This document shows, in pieces, positions 22,609 to 35,655 of a DNA stretch of 64,000 nucleotides. Under the pieces are notes generated by a model. The model was given only the letters and a program-made list of their open reading frames with translations, searched no databases and was not told the DNA's origin. The position numbers and the translations under genes were made by a program. How positions within the stretch are numbered: the stretch's first letter is position 1; each line of letters starts with the position of its first letter. Origin of the DNA: Polytrichum commune (Eukaryota; Streptophyta; Polytrichopsida; Polytrichales; Polytrichaceae); the NCBI GenBank assembly GCA_950295325.1, contig OX485807.1:30291666-30355665 (forward strand). Direction: 5' to 3'.

Positions 22609-24719
22609 ATCCATTGTCAACTGTACCTAACATGACAACTTTTGCATATTTCCAAACTTGTACTATCAAATTCTAGTTGGTTTTCACAAAACCAACAAAT
22701 GTAACTCATTAATCCACACACTCAAAGCCACCGGGTGGAATGTTAACCCACTCATCACCATCACAGCCAGAGTACGAGGTGGTACCCACAAGCAATCGAT
22801 AAAAGCATTAGAAAGCTTCAAGCACCCTCCCCCACAAAAGATAAAAACTTCATGAAACATATACACCAAACAATCATAAAATATTTCACATACTTTGTTT
22901 TAAATGAAAGGAAGTTAGACAACAAACAAATATTGGTGGACATACCATAGGAGGACCACCCCTCCAAAAATCAGATTATGAGTTATAACCTCCAAAGGAG
23001 CCCATCCTCTGAAAGGAAGTAACCCTATATTGAAGCTTGATAAAACATGCTTCGAGTAAGGAATAGAGAGCTCCCATTCACGTTAATGTCTATGAAAAAA
23101 ACCGATGTTACTTTTCTTTCTTGGTTTTCACATGAAAAACTAGCTAGGGGCTAGACACTCACCTCTTTGAGTTGGGCCTCACCAACATTACCCAAGTTGA
23201 AAACACACTCAATTATATTATAACTTGTGGTTTCTTTTTCTTAAAATTATTCGGCCCAAGAATCAATACTTGAGGCCTCAAATAGTTTAGAGGTACCTAC
23301 TTGAGATGAAGGAATCATAAATATATCGGGATCATATTTCTACTAGACCTTCTTTACCTTAGTAATAGTAATGGGGGCCCAACTCAAAGAGGTGGGTTTT
23401 TAACCTTGGCATGAAAAAACTGTATTTTGTTGTAGAAAAAAAATTACCTTTGCCAAACTATAATAAAGCATTTAGGATTTAGGTGCCTTAGTTGTAATAG
23501 TTACCCAATGGGGTATGCTATCATATGTATGGTGAGCAGTGAGTAGTGAGCGATGAGTAGTAACATATGAGAGGTGAGGGAGGAAAGCTATATAGAAATA
23601 CACCCACTTATATCCTATACATGTGGTAATTTGGCATATAAGAATACCAACCTCGTTTAAAATAATATGCAAAAAGCGATTAGCCTGATTATATTCCTCA
23701 CTCTACTTTGATAATTGACAAACATGAGGTTGACAAAAGGCTTTCTATACACACTAGAATATTATAGTTAAACTTGACATTCAAGAAAATGGAGTAAACA
23801 TGCTAGCACATGTAGGTTGGAGCAATAAAATGATCGATACAATGAACAAGAAACAAACTTGAGCTTTTTAGTATAGGTGAATGTACAAGTTATTCACACA
23901 AAATCATGTCCAATAATTGAGGTGATTTAAATTAACACCATTTTTTTTCTACATGTTTAAATAAAGAAAAAATAATAATGTACTCTATATAGAACCATGT
24001 GTAACTGCACCAATTGTCTTCCCTTCCCTCCTACTCCTACTCCAATTGTCACTATATGCTCCACTTCATCATCTACGATTGGGTGGCTATTGAGATTGAA
24101 TATTATCAATACAATCCTGCATATGACAAAAGAGATGCACATTAAAGAATTCACTTCTTCATCTATAACCATACACACACATGGATAGGAGGGGGCCATC
24201 ATTCCAAGCCCCCTCATGACAAAATCTAGTGTGAGTGCCCTAGAGAACAAGGTAATCCCCAAAACACCTAGAAATGATGCCATAAAAAATAAAATAAAAT
24301 AAAATTTTATTTATTTATTTTTAAATGAGGGGGAGTGCTTGAAGTGAAAACTGACTACATGGGGGAGTCGGTGGGTGAGTTTTGGGGAGGTCCTAAAAGA
24401 GAAAGCTTATGACTTAACCATCCATATGTGTCCTTGGCATATTGATTAAGCCAACCAAAATTTGTTGGCCAAATGGTAGTTTATGAAGGAGGTAAAAACC
24501 AAATTCCTTGGAATATGGTTGCTTGATGCATTGATGGATGGTAGGTGTGGAATAGTGAGGTTAACCATGCCTGCAAACATCATCTGGGATGATTTTTTGC
24601 AAATGAAGTAGAACTCCCTGCATATGTGAGAGACATGCATGGAGGGTTATATATAATAAGACAAAATGTTTTTTAATCTCTTCCCCACTTTTTGCTAGTT
24701 ATAGCTATAGAGTTGCTTA
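22609..24719. other. no gene; one small inverted-repeat pair
   Basis: Apart from the TIR pair listed at 23160-23394, this is AT-rich non-coding sequence with short ORFs in overlapping frames. Confidence 0.4.
23160..23394. mobile_element. small TIR element
   Basis: CACCTCTTTGAGTTGGGCC (from 23160) and its exact reverse complement GGCCCAACTCAAAGAGGTG (to 23394) bound 235 bp of non-coding sequence. No target duplication was seen. Confidence 0.7.
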
Positions 24720-25098
24720 TGAAGCGGTTGAGTTTGAGAAATAGTGGTTGAGGTTTAGCGGTTCCAAAAAATTATGAAACACAAATGAATTGGTTGAGTT
24801 TGAGAAACAACCGATTGAAGATCAAGACTATGGGAAAATTACCGGGGAGAATTTCGAACAATATCAATAATTCCTAATGTTTCCAAGTCCAACCGGTACA
24901 TGTTGTGATCTTTCAGTTTTTCTTCACTAAATTGAGGTATATTCCATGAATTTCTCCAAAAGTGATGGGTAATTTTCCTGAACCCCTAAACCTCAACTGG
25001 TTATTTCTCAAATGCAATTGGCTCATCTGTGATGGGTAATTTTCATTAAGTCTTTATCTTCAACATGTTATTTCTCAAACTCAATCAGTTATTTCTTA
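24720..25098. mobile_element. rearranged family-A MITE cluster
   Basis: Partial forward pieces (GGTTGAGTTTGAGAAA at about 24728 and 24793) are followed by a reverse-orientation piece (CCAAGTCCAACCGGTACATG and the complement of the middle block). The right part continues beyond the element inserted at 25099-25598. Confidence 0.75.
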
Positions 25099-25598
25099 GG
25101 GCCACTTCACACATGAGACTAAGTGCCCGTGACCATTACACTTCAAGTACTCTCATTGGTGGAAAGGGTGGAGCCGGTCCAAGTTTGCTTCACACTACGC
25201 TTGAGGGACAAACATAGTAAGTGAATGCAAGATGGATGTGAAGTCTACATGGATTCCTACATGGCACCAAATAAATCACTTGGAATATTTATAAAAATCA
25301 CCTCTTGGTGGAGGTATGATATCATAGACCTAACACCAAAACCGGGAGACCATGACACTCCAAATGCTCACAACCATTGATTTATTCTATTTTATCATGT
25401 GTGAGGATTCGCATGAATAGAAATTCATTAAAATATCATTTAATTAAGGGCCCGGTCACATATGTCTTCACATTGCACTTGAAGATCCATGACCATATTA
25501 CATGATTTTGGAGGTGTCTTGGGATAGCCTTTGGACAATTTCTTTGGGGCTCTCATAATTTCATGGTCACGGCTCTTGGTGCGTGTGTGAAGTGGCCC
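25099..25598. mobile_element. PIF/Harbinger-like (Tourist-type) MITE
   Basis: 500 bp with inverted ends GGGCCACTTCACACATGAG and GTGTGTGAAGTGGCCC, flanked by TTA (25096-25098) and TCA (25599-25601), a 3-bp duplication with one change. Removing the element and one triplet restores the family-A phrase TTATTTCTCAAACTCAA, which shows the insertion site. Related copies: 52095-52598 and part of 40103-40450. Confidence 0.85.
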
Positions 25599-26076
25599 TC
25601 AAACTCAATTACTTGGTTGCAATGCAGGATGAGTGGATCTACATCTTGGACAAAGGTCACTTTTCGTTCATGAATGCAGATGCAAATCCAAGAATGATTG
25701 GGCTTGCTCTTACACATGTTCATTTATCTCGGTACTAGATGACTACATTTATGGGGTCTTTGATTAGTGGGTCTAAAGCACCGCCGCCGCCAATCTTTCG
25801 AGTTACTCAATTTAAAATGAACCAAAACCACACAACATTGGTTGTCATTCGCAATATTATGTGTCACAAATAGTCACTATGTATTACATGATAGCGAATA
25901 CTATAACTTCCTCTCCATTTCAAAGTTGTAAGCTGACATACATAATATAATACTTGAAAATGCACATGAAGTGATGAGAGCCATGGATATCACTTCTCCT
26001 GGGATATATATATATAAAGAGTAACATATATGTCGGGAAGTCAACACCGATCCCCAAGGGAAGTCAATACAAGAAC

Positions 26077-26302
26077 TTCACTAAATATAATATGTAGTGT
26101 CACTTCCTGGTTGAAGTTACACCATGTCATATATTTTTACTATTGATATAATGTTTTATCAAGTAAAGTTGTTGATGTTTGTTATAATGTTCAAACAACC
26201 AATTTGATATTTATTGGTTAAATATGAGATACATAGTAAATAGATATAGCATTGCTCAATTCCAAATATTAAGTGACACTATATACCATATTTAGTGTTG
26301 TA
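26077..26302. mobile_element. family-D MITE, second copy
   Basis: The inverted ends TTCACTAAATATAATATG and CATATTTAGTGTTG each continue into TAGTGTCACTT or its complement. The interior AAACAACCAATTTGATATTT parallels the copy at 15897-16129. Confidence 0.8.
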
Positions 26303-28496
26303 ACTTAAGGGGATTGGTCAGCCCGAGGCTACAAGATGTATTGTAACACCAGAGGGTCCCCCCCCTTCTCTCAGGGTCATATACGGTTCACCAAATATAT
26401 GATAAGAGGTGGTAGTGGACATTTTAATTCCTTCCTCTTATTAGAGCCGTAAGTTGACTGGAATAAAATACTTTATACTGCCAAATTAAAAGTCAAAACC
26501 CTCTCACCACCATCCCGACGGAAAGTCAATGCAACAACTATTAAGTTAAGGTGATTGGTCGGATGTTCAGTCAATTACTATGATTTGCTTGATCACATGT
26601 GCCATGACACATGGTAATCGAAGTCAAGAGGAAGGCGATTGTTTATTGCCCCACATACCCAACATTCTAGCTCATCTATCATGTCCTTGTTTTAATGGAA
26701 AGGCAAACGTATGTTTCATTGCCATCAAAAGCTCAAAGACGCCGTTTCCAACTCGAAGGCTAAAGTTCTTTAATGGGAATGTACTTATATATTAGGAGCA
26801 TTCCGTGAGGAGGTTGAAGCCATCTTATTCAAATTGATGGCAATGTCCATATATTTTGGGGTCAATTTTCACAATATTTACTGAGGGCACATGGGAAGGC
26901 AAATTAGAGAAGGGGAGGGTGAAATAGTTTATTACTATTGTAGAGTCTGGATGTAATTTTGTCAAGATAAATTAACCCCTAAATTGGGGTCAAAGGTCCT
27001 TAATTAATCTAGTGAGCTTAAATTGGGATGAATAAGCAACACACCTATATGGGTCAATTTTTATTATTACCCTCTTGGGTATGTCTTAGGGAGCAAAACA
27101 TTACAAAGAAAAGGTACCTATTGGTTTCAAAATAAAATAATATAAATTACCAAAAAATAAAGAATATGAGTGTCGATAACATTTTTAATTAGAGTAGTTA
27201 CTAGAGTTTCAAATGGGTGTGAATCGTGTTATAAAAATCATGTGTTATTCAAGTAAACTAAATGAAATGAAATTGAGTGTAAAGTTCGGGAAGCCAAAGG
27301 TTGATGGGACTAAAAGTACATTACGATGGTGTCAAACCCGCTATCTCCCTAGAGTGGTAGAATGTTGTAGCCTCCGTGAGATCGAGGCTAATGTCAACTT
27401 GATGGTCTAATTGAAAGAAAGACTTGAGGCTCCCTAATACTAAACTCTCAAATAGTGATGGAAACTAATCTCTAATGGGGGTATATAGGGGGACACTCTA
27501 ACACAAAGCGCGCCTCATTTTTAATTGCATTATAAGAGCAAAAATATCATAATTTATTATCTCTAGAGAAAAGGATAGTCTGCCATCAACCAATTTCAAT
27601 GGCAAGTCTATAATTTGAGGTGCAGTAAGTGACAATGATCTTGCAAATGAACAAGTGAAGGCCATGAGGGGAGAGCCTTCCGAAAATGAAAGACCATGTC
27701 CAACACCTTGGAGAGCCCAACACAAAAGACATTTCTTTGTTTGATATATGAGAAAGATTTGCATGGCACAACACATTCCAAGCCACCTGTAATGTCCTCG
27801 TCCCCCACATAATGCTCGTCCATGTCAAAGGGAGGAATCCATGTAGGAGGCCCTCTCATTAACACAACCAAATTCCTTTGGAGCGTTTAAAGAGGAGATT
27901 GTGACTTACATAAATCATAAGTAAATTTTGCACTACAAACGTCAATTCAAGAAAATGCTCTTGCTTGTTCAGGTTCCCTAATCACACAAAGGAGGGTATG
28001 GTAAGGTAGAGGGTGCTAATTTCAACCCCTTTCTAAACGTGTCCCCTATACACGCTTCCTATCTAATCTCATAACCAAAGCACAAACCGTAAATCATATG
28101 AATATCTCCAATAACTGGGGAAGGGTTTGAGTAAATAGTGGAGAAGTTCCAAAAAATTGCAAGGTTGGTGAGGTTATGTTATGAACAACTCTACTGATTC
28201 TAGACTTTATTAATAGCTATGTTATCTTTGCTTAATGATTTTTATCCCTACAATACCAGTTCATAGTGTGCCCTCTCCAGGACCTCCACCCTGGGTGTGT
28301 GGTCATCAGAGTTTGTCAAACACTTAGAATAATAAAATTCTTGGCTTATTTAAAAGTCACATTATATTGAATCAAATGGACTCAATATATAAATTGTCAC
28401 GCTATATGAGTTTTGAGGTGCACTCCATATGAGTTTTGTTGACTAGGCGCCCTTCAAGAATGCAAGAAGAACTTTTTTCTTGAAGTTGGCAGGACT
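26303..28496. other. no gene seen
   Basis: Several ORFs of 65-92 codons, none with a recognisable domain and most overlapping on the same strand in different frames (for example 27498-27871 minus). Treated as non-coding. Confidence 0.4.
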
Positions 28497-28688
28497 CTAC
28501 GAACGGGGAGAACCAACAATTAGTTATAGATGAACTGGTTAAGTTTGAGAAATAACCGGTTGATGTTCAAGACTACAAGATAATTACCGATCATTTTAGA
28601 CGAATTTATAGATATCAACACGTAACTGGTTGGATTTGCAAACACTAGGATCTCAACCGATTATGCCCAAAAATCTCCTTGATCACTG
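28497..28688 (+). mobile_element. family-A MITE with internal deletion
   Basis: 192 bp from CTACGAACGGGGAGA to TCTCCTTGATCACTG. It lacks about 30 bp of the middle (no AATTTAATAAAGGAAAACC block). The flanks do not show a readable 8-bp repeat. Confidence 0.85.
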
Positions 28689-29029
28689 CGTGAGACTGGC
28701 AACGTTTTCTAGTCGGCTTCAGAAAAGTTTTTCTAGGTTGCCCAAGAGTTGTAACCTGGACCCTTATCCTATCATGGGACCCCTTCCTTAGAAAGCTCAT
28801 TGGGGGTGCTTTAGCACGTGACACTTGTCACAACCTCCCACTCCCTCGCCTCCTCTTCGGAATTTGCTGCATGTCCCCCACCTCGTCCACCTCAGACTCC
28901 GCAGCCTTAGTTATTCCTTAATTTTTCTTCAACTGCATGATGACTCATGTCCCCATCATCACTTGCCTTTGGAACTCAGCTTCTTTAGACCTTACGTTTA
29001 ATATAAGGCATGTGGGCCTACTGCCGACC

Positions 29030-29479
29030 AGTGCCCTGGAAGTTTTAGGGCATAGTCGGTCAAGATCCTAGTGATTCTAAATACAGCCGGTTCAATGCCG
29101 GTTCAATGATCGGGATGAACCGGGAGTTAGTTACAGATGAACCGGTTGACTTGGAGAAATAACCGGTTGACGTTGGAGACTTCATGAGAATTACCGATCA
29201 TTTTAGAGGAATTTATAGAATATATCCCAATTTGATAAAGGAAAACCGGAGGATGTCAACATGTAACTGGTTGGACTTGCAAACACTGGGATCTCAACTG
29301 ATCACTGAGTCAGTTACACGTTGACATCTTCCGGTTTTTGCTTTTATTCATTTGAGGTGTATTCTTCTATAGGTTCCTCTAAAATGATCGGTAATTCTCC
29401 TGAAGTCTCCAACTTCAACCGGTTATTACTCACACTTAACCGGTTCATCTGTAACTAACCGCCGGTTCTTCCTGGACAT
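29030..29479. mobile_element. family-A copy inserted into another family-A copy
   Basis: A reverse-orientation copy (29041-29092 and 29305-29479) is interrupted by a forward copy (about 29103-29304, start TTCAATGATCGGGATG, end GATCACTGAG). The host sequence resumes within the family's CCGGTTACATGTTGACATC block. Possible target repeats are TGCCGGTT and AGTCAGTT (5/8). Confidence 0.8.
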
Positions 29480-30505
29480 TGTTGTGGACATTTCCAACTT
29501 CACACACAAGATTCTGGCCATTGGATCACATAACAAATTATTTCATTTTACATTGTTATCCCATTTAGTGCATGTGGTACTATTTCCTAAAATACACATC
29601 AATTTTTGTCAACATCTCAAACTTAGTGAGGGCATGAATTATTACTAGGTGATACAAAATTTATGACCACATGCGCATTTATCATACATTTCAAGATAAT
29701 TAGTGTGTGTTTTAAGTTGTTTGTATAGTGCATACATTGTTTTAATGAGCTTGAAGAGGCTTTTTCTTCTTTGTAGTTGGCATCACTCATTCTTGAGGCA
29801 TCTCCTAACATTAAATGAAAAGAGTTTCTGGAAATTTGACACTTTGGGCTCCCAAAACCCTAGATCTTCTAGTGGCATGAATTTCATGGCGTAAAGAAAA
29901 TTTAGTATCACCTTCGCTAATTTTCCACATACACTATTAGCTCACTTTCAATACATGGGATAATCAATGTAGTTAGCAATCACGAATTATGTAAATTGGC
30001 ATTTTCAGTTTCATAGTTGGAGATGAAATGTGGTAGGTTAAAGGATCATGTCAAAATGAAGATTATCTTTTTCTTTAAGTGTTCCATAGGTCCTCCCAAT
30101 TATGTTACCATATCGAACCTAGAAGGGTGTCATTATTTTGAGCACATAGTTCAATGTCACCGTAGTGTATGTCTTTTGGGCATCCATTATTGGTTGCAAG
30201 CCTTATCACATATCACTCTAGTATAGGTTTTTGATTAATCCTTAATTGCCACATGTGCATCCAATGAACCCACTACTTTTGTACCACCCTTAATGGTAAG
30301 GGTAATTTGACCCACCATCACCAACACACTTTATGATTAGGCGTTTGTATGTGAAACCAACTCCATTATGAAGATGTGGAAAGAAAATTCTCTTTGTTTC
30401 AACGAAATTTGAGAATATCTAATGGCTGCAAAGTTTTGAATTCTCAAGTTGGAGTAACTAGTGATTTAAAAAAAAAATTGACACAAGATGGATGAGGCCT
30501 TCAAT
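29480..30505. other. no gene; family-E fragment
   Basis: Around 29995-30240 the sequence shares CCTCCCAATTATGTTACCAT and GGGCATCCATTATTGGTTGC with family E but lacks clear ends. Otherwise featureless. Confidence 0.4.
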
Positions 30506-30510
30506 ACTTT

Positions 30511-30582
<72 letters not shown>
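30511..30582. repeat. (GT)n(GA)n compound microsatellite
   Basis: A GT run of about 12 units passes directly into a GA run of more than 20 units. Confidence 0.97.
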
Positions 30583-30588
<6 letters not shown>

Positions 30589-31820
30589 TGAATTTGGAGG
30601 CATTTGCTAAGTCTAGAGGTGATCAAAGTTTATTGAGTGGATGATGAGTGCCTCTCTCAATGAGCTCGGATACCAGTTTTGAAGAACATTTGGTTCAAAG
30701 GGTTTCCCAAACTACAAAAGATAGTTGATCCTTACGATAAGCAACCACCCCATGCAGAAAAAGAGATTGCTTCCTCAATCAAGTCTTCCTCAAATTTTTT
30801 CCGTTTACAAGCTTCAAAACCACTTCAGAAAATTGTTCTCCTGCAAATCAAGTAATGTGTCGAGAATCAAAGCTCAACTTCTGATACGAAATGGAACTTG
30901 TACCAATCTTTTCTTGAAACGTTAAAAAAATAAATTTCCATGCCGAGCAGGGAGGCCTGGAGGAAGACATGATGTAGCTCCACGGTGACTTCTGTGTTTG
31001 AGAGAGCCCACGAAACTCTCATGAACAATAGCAGATTAAGAAGAGCAACCACATAAGGACCACGCAACTTAAGACTTACACAGTTATGTACATTAAATCC
31101 TGATGTAATTTTAGTCCCATGCATTAACCTTTTGACTTCACACACTTTCAAAATCAATTTCATTTCATTTCATTGTGCATATATATTAATTATATACGAT
31201 CCTGGAGTGCGTGGGAGGTCCAGAAATCCTGAAGAATGAGTTGGCTGGCCCACCCATTCCTCACGGCCAACATTGCCAATAACTCTGGACAAATGCAGGG
31301 GAGAGAGCGAATGGAGAAATGACACATGTAACGTGGGCAGGGGGTGTGCGTCACGAGGCCGAAGCTCCTCCTCATGCATCCCAGGTGGAATGCCATGAAG
31401 TTAAGTTAAGCGGGTTCCAGGGCCGTGTGCTTCACACCCGGAATAACAAACTCATTTTACATCCTTAAAATGTGGAGTTATAAAGGCACTGTTACCAGCA
31501 AAGCCGCCAAACCATCGGAACTTTTGGGGCGGCCCCTGAGGCGATGGCACTTGAAACAGACCTAACTTAGGGCAAGGCCACTCACCCTGCATCCGCATCT
31601 GCATCTCCACTTTTACATCCGCGATGCAGATGCGGATGCAGGAATGACGCCCAATGGTCCTTGTATATTCTAAATCGGGATGAAAAGTATTGCAGGCATA
31701 ACAACCCTCCCTGCATAACGTCAACTTATGCAGGGAGTCTGCTATTTCAGTAAGACACGGCCCATTAAGAGACACGTCAAATAAGACAAGCCACCTGCGT
31801 GAATTCTACATCTCACTTTC
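30583..31820. other. no gene; small inverted repeat of GCATCTGCATCC type
   Basis: At about 31586-31650, CTGCATCCGCATCTGCATC faces GATGCAGATGCGGATGCAGG. Related words recur at about 25625-25700 and 32415-32520 (GATGCAGGATGAGTGG ... GGGCTTGCTCTTA), so this is another old dispersed repeat. No gene is supported. Confidence 0.5.
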
Positions 31821-31825
31821 TTACT

Positions 31826-32345
31826 TACAGGTGAATTCGAGAAATAACCACATGAGAATTAGGGTAAATCTGGAGGAATTGTTGACCTGGGTTACTTACT
31901 TGAAAATTAGTTCGAGAAATAACCGCAAGAGAAATACCCACATGAGAGTTGGGGTAAATCTGGGGGAATTCTTGAGCTGGGTTACTTACTTAAAAATTAG
32001 TTTGAGAAATAACCACATGAGAGTTGGGGTAAATATGGGGGAATTCTTGAGCTCGGTTACTTACTTAAAAATTAGTTCGAGAAATAACCACATGAGAAAT
32101 AACCACATGAGAGTTGGGGTAAATCTCGGGGAATTCGTTGAGCTGGGTTACTTACTTGAGAATGAGTTCGAGAAATCACCACATGAAAAATAACCACATG
32201 AGAATTAGGGTAAATCTGGGGGAATTCTTGAGCTCGGTTACTTACTTGAAAATTAGTTCGAGAAATAACCACATGAGAATTAGGGTAAATCTGGGGGAAT
32301 TCATCAGCTCACTTACTTACTTGCAAATGAGTTCGAGAAATAACG
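31826..32345. repeat. 75-90-bp minisatellite grown from family-A sequence
   Basis: About six units carrying GAGTTCGAGAAATAACCACATGAG, GGGTAAATCTGGGGGAATTC and GGTTACTTACTTGAAAATTA. The right border runs straight into family-A sequence (GAAGTTCATGACTTCAGAA ... CCGATCATTTTAGAGGAA, 32350-32395), and GTTCGAGAAATAACC is the family-A GTTTGAGAAATAACC block. ORFs here are read-through of the repeat. Confidence 0.88.
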
Positions 32346-32529
32346 GGTCTGAAGTTCATGACTTCAGAAACCTACCGATCATTTTAGAGGAACTTCTGAA
32401 GTTAGTGAAAAATGCGATGCAGGATGAGTGGCACATATGCCTGGGTCTGCATCTGCATTCTGGATGGAGGCCACTTTTCATTGCCGGATGTAGATGCTGA
32501 TCCAGGAACGAGTGGGCTTGCTCTTAGCC

Positions 32530-34075
32530 TTCGGAAATGAATACTTTCCCCCAGTGTGTATGTTTCACAAAGTTTTTGGAAGTTTTTGACATTTGACATG
32601 CAAAAACGTGCACAAAAATGAAATGCACGGCAATTGACACACATAATTTAGATTTTGACATGTAATGTGACTTGTGAAGAAAAAAACCACACGTCAATTA
32701 ACACTTTAGAAATTGGATTGACACGTACTATTTGGCATATGACGACATTGAAGTGACATTTTAGAAGAAAATATAGATGTCAATTGACATTCATTTTTGT
32801 TTTTGAAAACGTCATGTGACACTTTGGATTTGAAGTTGAACGTCAAATAAAATTTGTCAAACATACACACTGCTTTCCCCCTTGTGTGGATTAGTTGACA
32901 AGCCTAACTAGGCCAATCACTTACTATGAATGTGGGGTTGAGAAGACACATTGCTCACTTGACACGGTTGGTCATGACTTATTTCATATACATGTGTTGA
33001 GTTCATTTTGTAATTTTCATAGATTGGACTTGACACATGTAAAACAGATCATGTTGGAATGATCATCCGTGTCAAATGGGGAGTGTGTTTTAAGACCACA
33101 TTTTCTAATAATGAATTGGAACCCTTACTTCATTGGTTTTAAAGAAGTTGGTCTCACAATGGTGTGTAACGTAAGGTATGTGAGCCTTGTAGTTAGTTTT
33201 TTGCTATTACTTAAAACAACAATCCAAGTTACTAAGTCTTCAGGAAGGCTGAGATAGTGTCCATAAGGGTTAATGTCACATTGGTTTAAGGATTACAATA
33301 ACAATCTAGAACGTTTCTTTTCTCATTCCTTCTTTATTATACTTATTCTTCACTCTTATGGTTCATTGTGCTTTCTCAGTCGTGAGTGATTTTGTCCTAT
33401 CATCAGGGAATTTTCTATCACTCCATGTCTTGACCTACTTTAGTCGTGAAGCTCAAAAGCTTGGCAAGTGGTCAATGGTGATTTGTCAGGACAAAGTCCG
33501 GGGTAATGTCTTTTTGTAACCGCATAGTCTTGGAAATGCCACGAGCAGAACTTGCAACGTTCTTTAATTAACTTCTTGTTAACAACTTACAATCATCATG
33601 CATGTCTTCGCATAACCGAAGTCACCACCTTCATCTTTAATCATATGGTGACTTGTCTCAAGCAATCATCCACTTGTCAATATAATATCAATACATCAAC
33701 AACTAGGCTATCTCATTTTCTTAAGGCTTTAGTATGCTTTAAACTAATAATGACATGTAGATGGTAAAGTCTTACTCCAATATGATAATTCCTCATTCTG
33801 CTGAAGAAAATGTCTCGCCAGCTTATAGCTTGCACGTAGTCCTTCCATGTCATGCATAGACGATTAACCTATCTCTCTCTCTACTTTCGGCTAATTACCA
33901 ATAGGATGTCGACACTTGCCTTGGCTATAGCCTCTCAATATCTCTTTGTCTTCCACTCTCTGTAAGGCTATCGCCCTCTTGAATGGCTACTAGTCATTGC
34001 TCATGGTTCTCTCGACCCTCTCTTTCGATTATGGCTTTCATCTCTCCTTACTTGCACTACAAGAGAAACAATGGT
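32530..34075. other. no gene seen
   Basis: Non-coding, with short ORFs only. Confidence 0.4.
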
Positions 34076-34309
34076 TTTTAGTACAGTGTTTTAGCAGGCA
34101 TGTGCTAATTGGACCAACACTTCATAAAAAAAAGAAAATCAACATGTTCCTAGTATAAGTGTTGGAAAATAGTCATTGTTGACACATTAACGCCCCGATA
34201 TTCTTTATAGGACGACTTACATCAACATCAGACAATTTGTCCAATAGATTGTGTGAATAATGGTCAGTAATTTTTAGGGAGTATGTGGAAAATCATGTAC
34301 ACAGTAAAT

Positions 34310-35060
34310 AGTAGATAATTTCCAGCATATAATAAATAAAAAACCGTTAATAATAAAATAATATGCTATAAATAGTAAATAAGATTATCACACCATTAAT
34401 AGAAATAGAAATAGAAATAGAAATAGTAAAAATAAAAATCATATCATAAATAGTAAAATGAAATACTATATATAGTATATAATAATAACATACTGAAAAT
34501 AATAAATAAAATACTATATATAGTATATAATAATAACATACTGAAAATAATAAATAAAATACTATATAAAGTATATAATAATAAAATACCATAAATAATA
34601 AATAGAAGGCCATTAATAGTACTAATATACTATGAATATTAAAAATTAAATATCAGACCATAAATAGTAAACAATATACTATATACAATAGATAATAATA
34701 ACATATTGAAAATAATACTATATAAAATAGACAATAATAAAATAATAAACATCAGACCATTAATAGTAATAATATACTATAAAAAATTAAAAAACATACC
34801 ATAAATAGTAAATAATAGACTATATATAATAGATAATAATAACATACTGAAAATAATAAACTATAAAAATGAATATTAGACAATACATAGTAAATATGAT
34901 AATATAAATAGTAAATACGAGATACTTAATAGTAAATAATAGGCAGTATACAACAAATATTGGATAATAAATTATAAGCAGTAAATAATAGACAGTAAAT
35001 AATATATGCCGTATATAGTTGATATTATATCATATACAATATATAAAAAATAAAGAGTAA
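34310..35060. repeat. very AT-rich degenerate satellite of AATAGTAAATAA words
   Basis: About 750 bp built from TAAATAGTAAATAATA-type words. It includes an AGAAAT hexamer run (about 34401-34425) and a ~59-bp unit (AATACTATATATAGTATATAATAATAACATACTG) repeated two to three times near 34460-34590. The Tyr/Ile-rich ORF at 34347-34613 is an artefact of this composition. Confidence 0.85.
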
Positions 35061-35107
35061 CTTGGGGCCTCTATATACAAATGTTTTAAATACTTCTAAT
35101 ATATCAT

Positions 35108-35300
35108 GCGCGGTGTTGTGGCTTAGTGCCTAAGGCTTTATGTGGGAGCCAAGAGGTTTAAGGATCAAACCCCTTGGCCCCCCGCCCTTGGCTTAGCCTA
35201 CTAGGTAAGTGGCTAGGCACTTAGAACTATGGGTACTTATAGATGGCAAGGCTCAGGAGGTGAGGATTGGACTTACTAATGATGGATTTCTCTTTTAATA
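35108..35300 (+). mobile_element. candidate tRNA-derived SINE
   Basis: GTGGCTTAGTGCC (35117-35129) fits a pol III A box, and GGATCAAACCCC (35162-35173) fits a B box, at the spacing of a tRNA-derived SINE head. The full cloverleaf is not formed, so it is not a tRNA gene. The 3' end and target duplication were not resolved. Confidence 0.5.
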
Positions 35301-35655
35301 AGACCACTCATTATTCAACATATCAACCAATGATAGCCCTACACATGCATGCACGCTTTAACGTTAAGTAATAATTTAGTGTGGAGCCCGTAAAACAATT
35401 AGTATATTCAGACATCATAAGCAATGGTCCTAAACATATTGGCTATGTCCAAATCAACGATCCATGGGGTGTAGGGCATAGTCCCCCAAGACATGTCGTA
35501 GACAATACGATTTCTAGTAATATATGATATTAAGTCATGTCTTTGTTTACTTCGATAAATGTCATGTTACATGTCTAGATTGTATACAATCTCTAGTACT
35601 GTAGTTTTGGCTAATTGCCCGCATGTAGTGCTCTCGGCTAATTGCATGAACCTAA

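Noticed and set aside
31831-32193. Repeat-containing 120-codon plus-strand ORF
   Set aside because: Read-through of a minisatellite; frames on the opposite strand are equally open.
34347-34613. Tyr/Ile/Phe-rich ORF resembling a membrane protein
   Set aside because: Produced by the AT-rich satellite; the repeated peptide follows the DNA repeat.
35108-35180. tRNA gene
   Set aside because: A- and B-box words are present but the sequence does not form a proper acceptor stem or anticodon arm.
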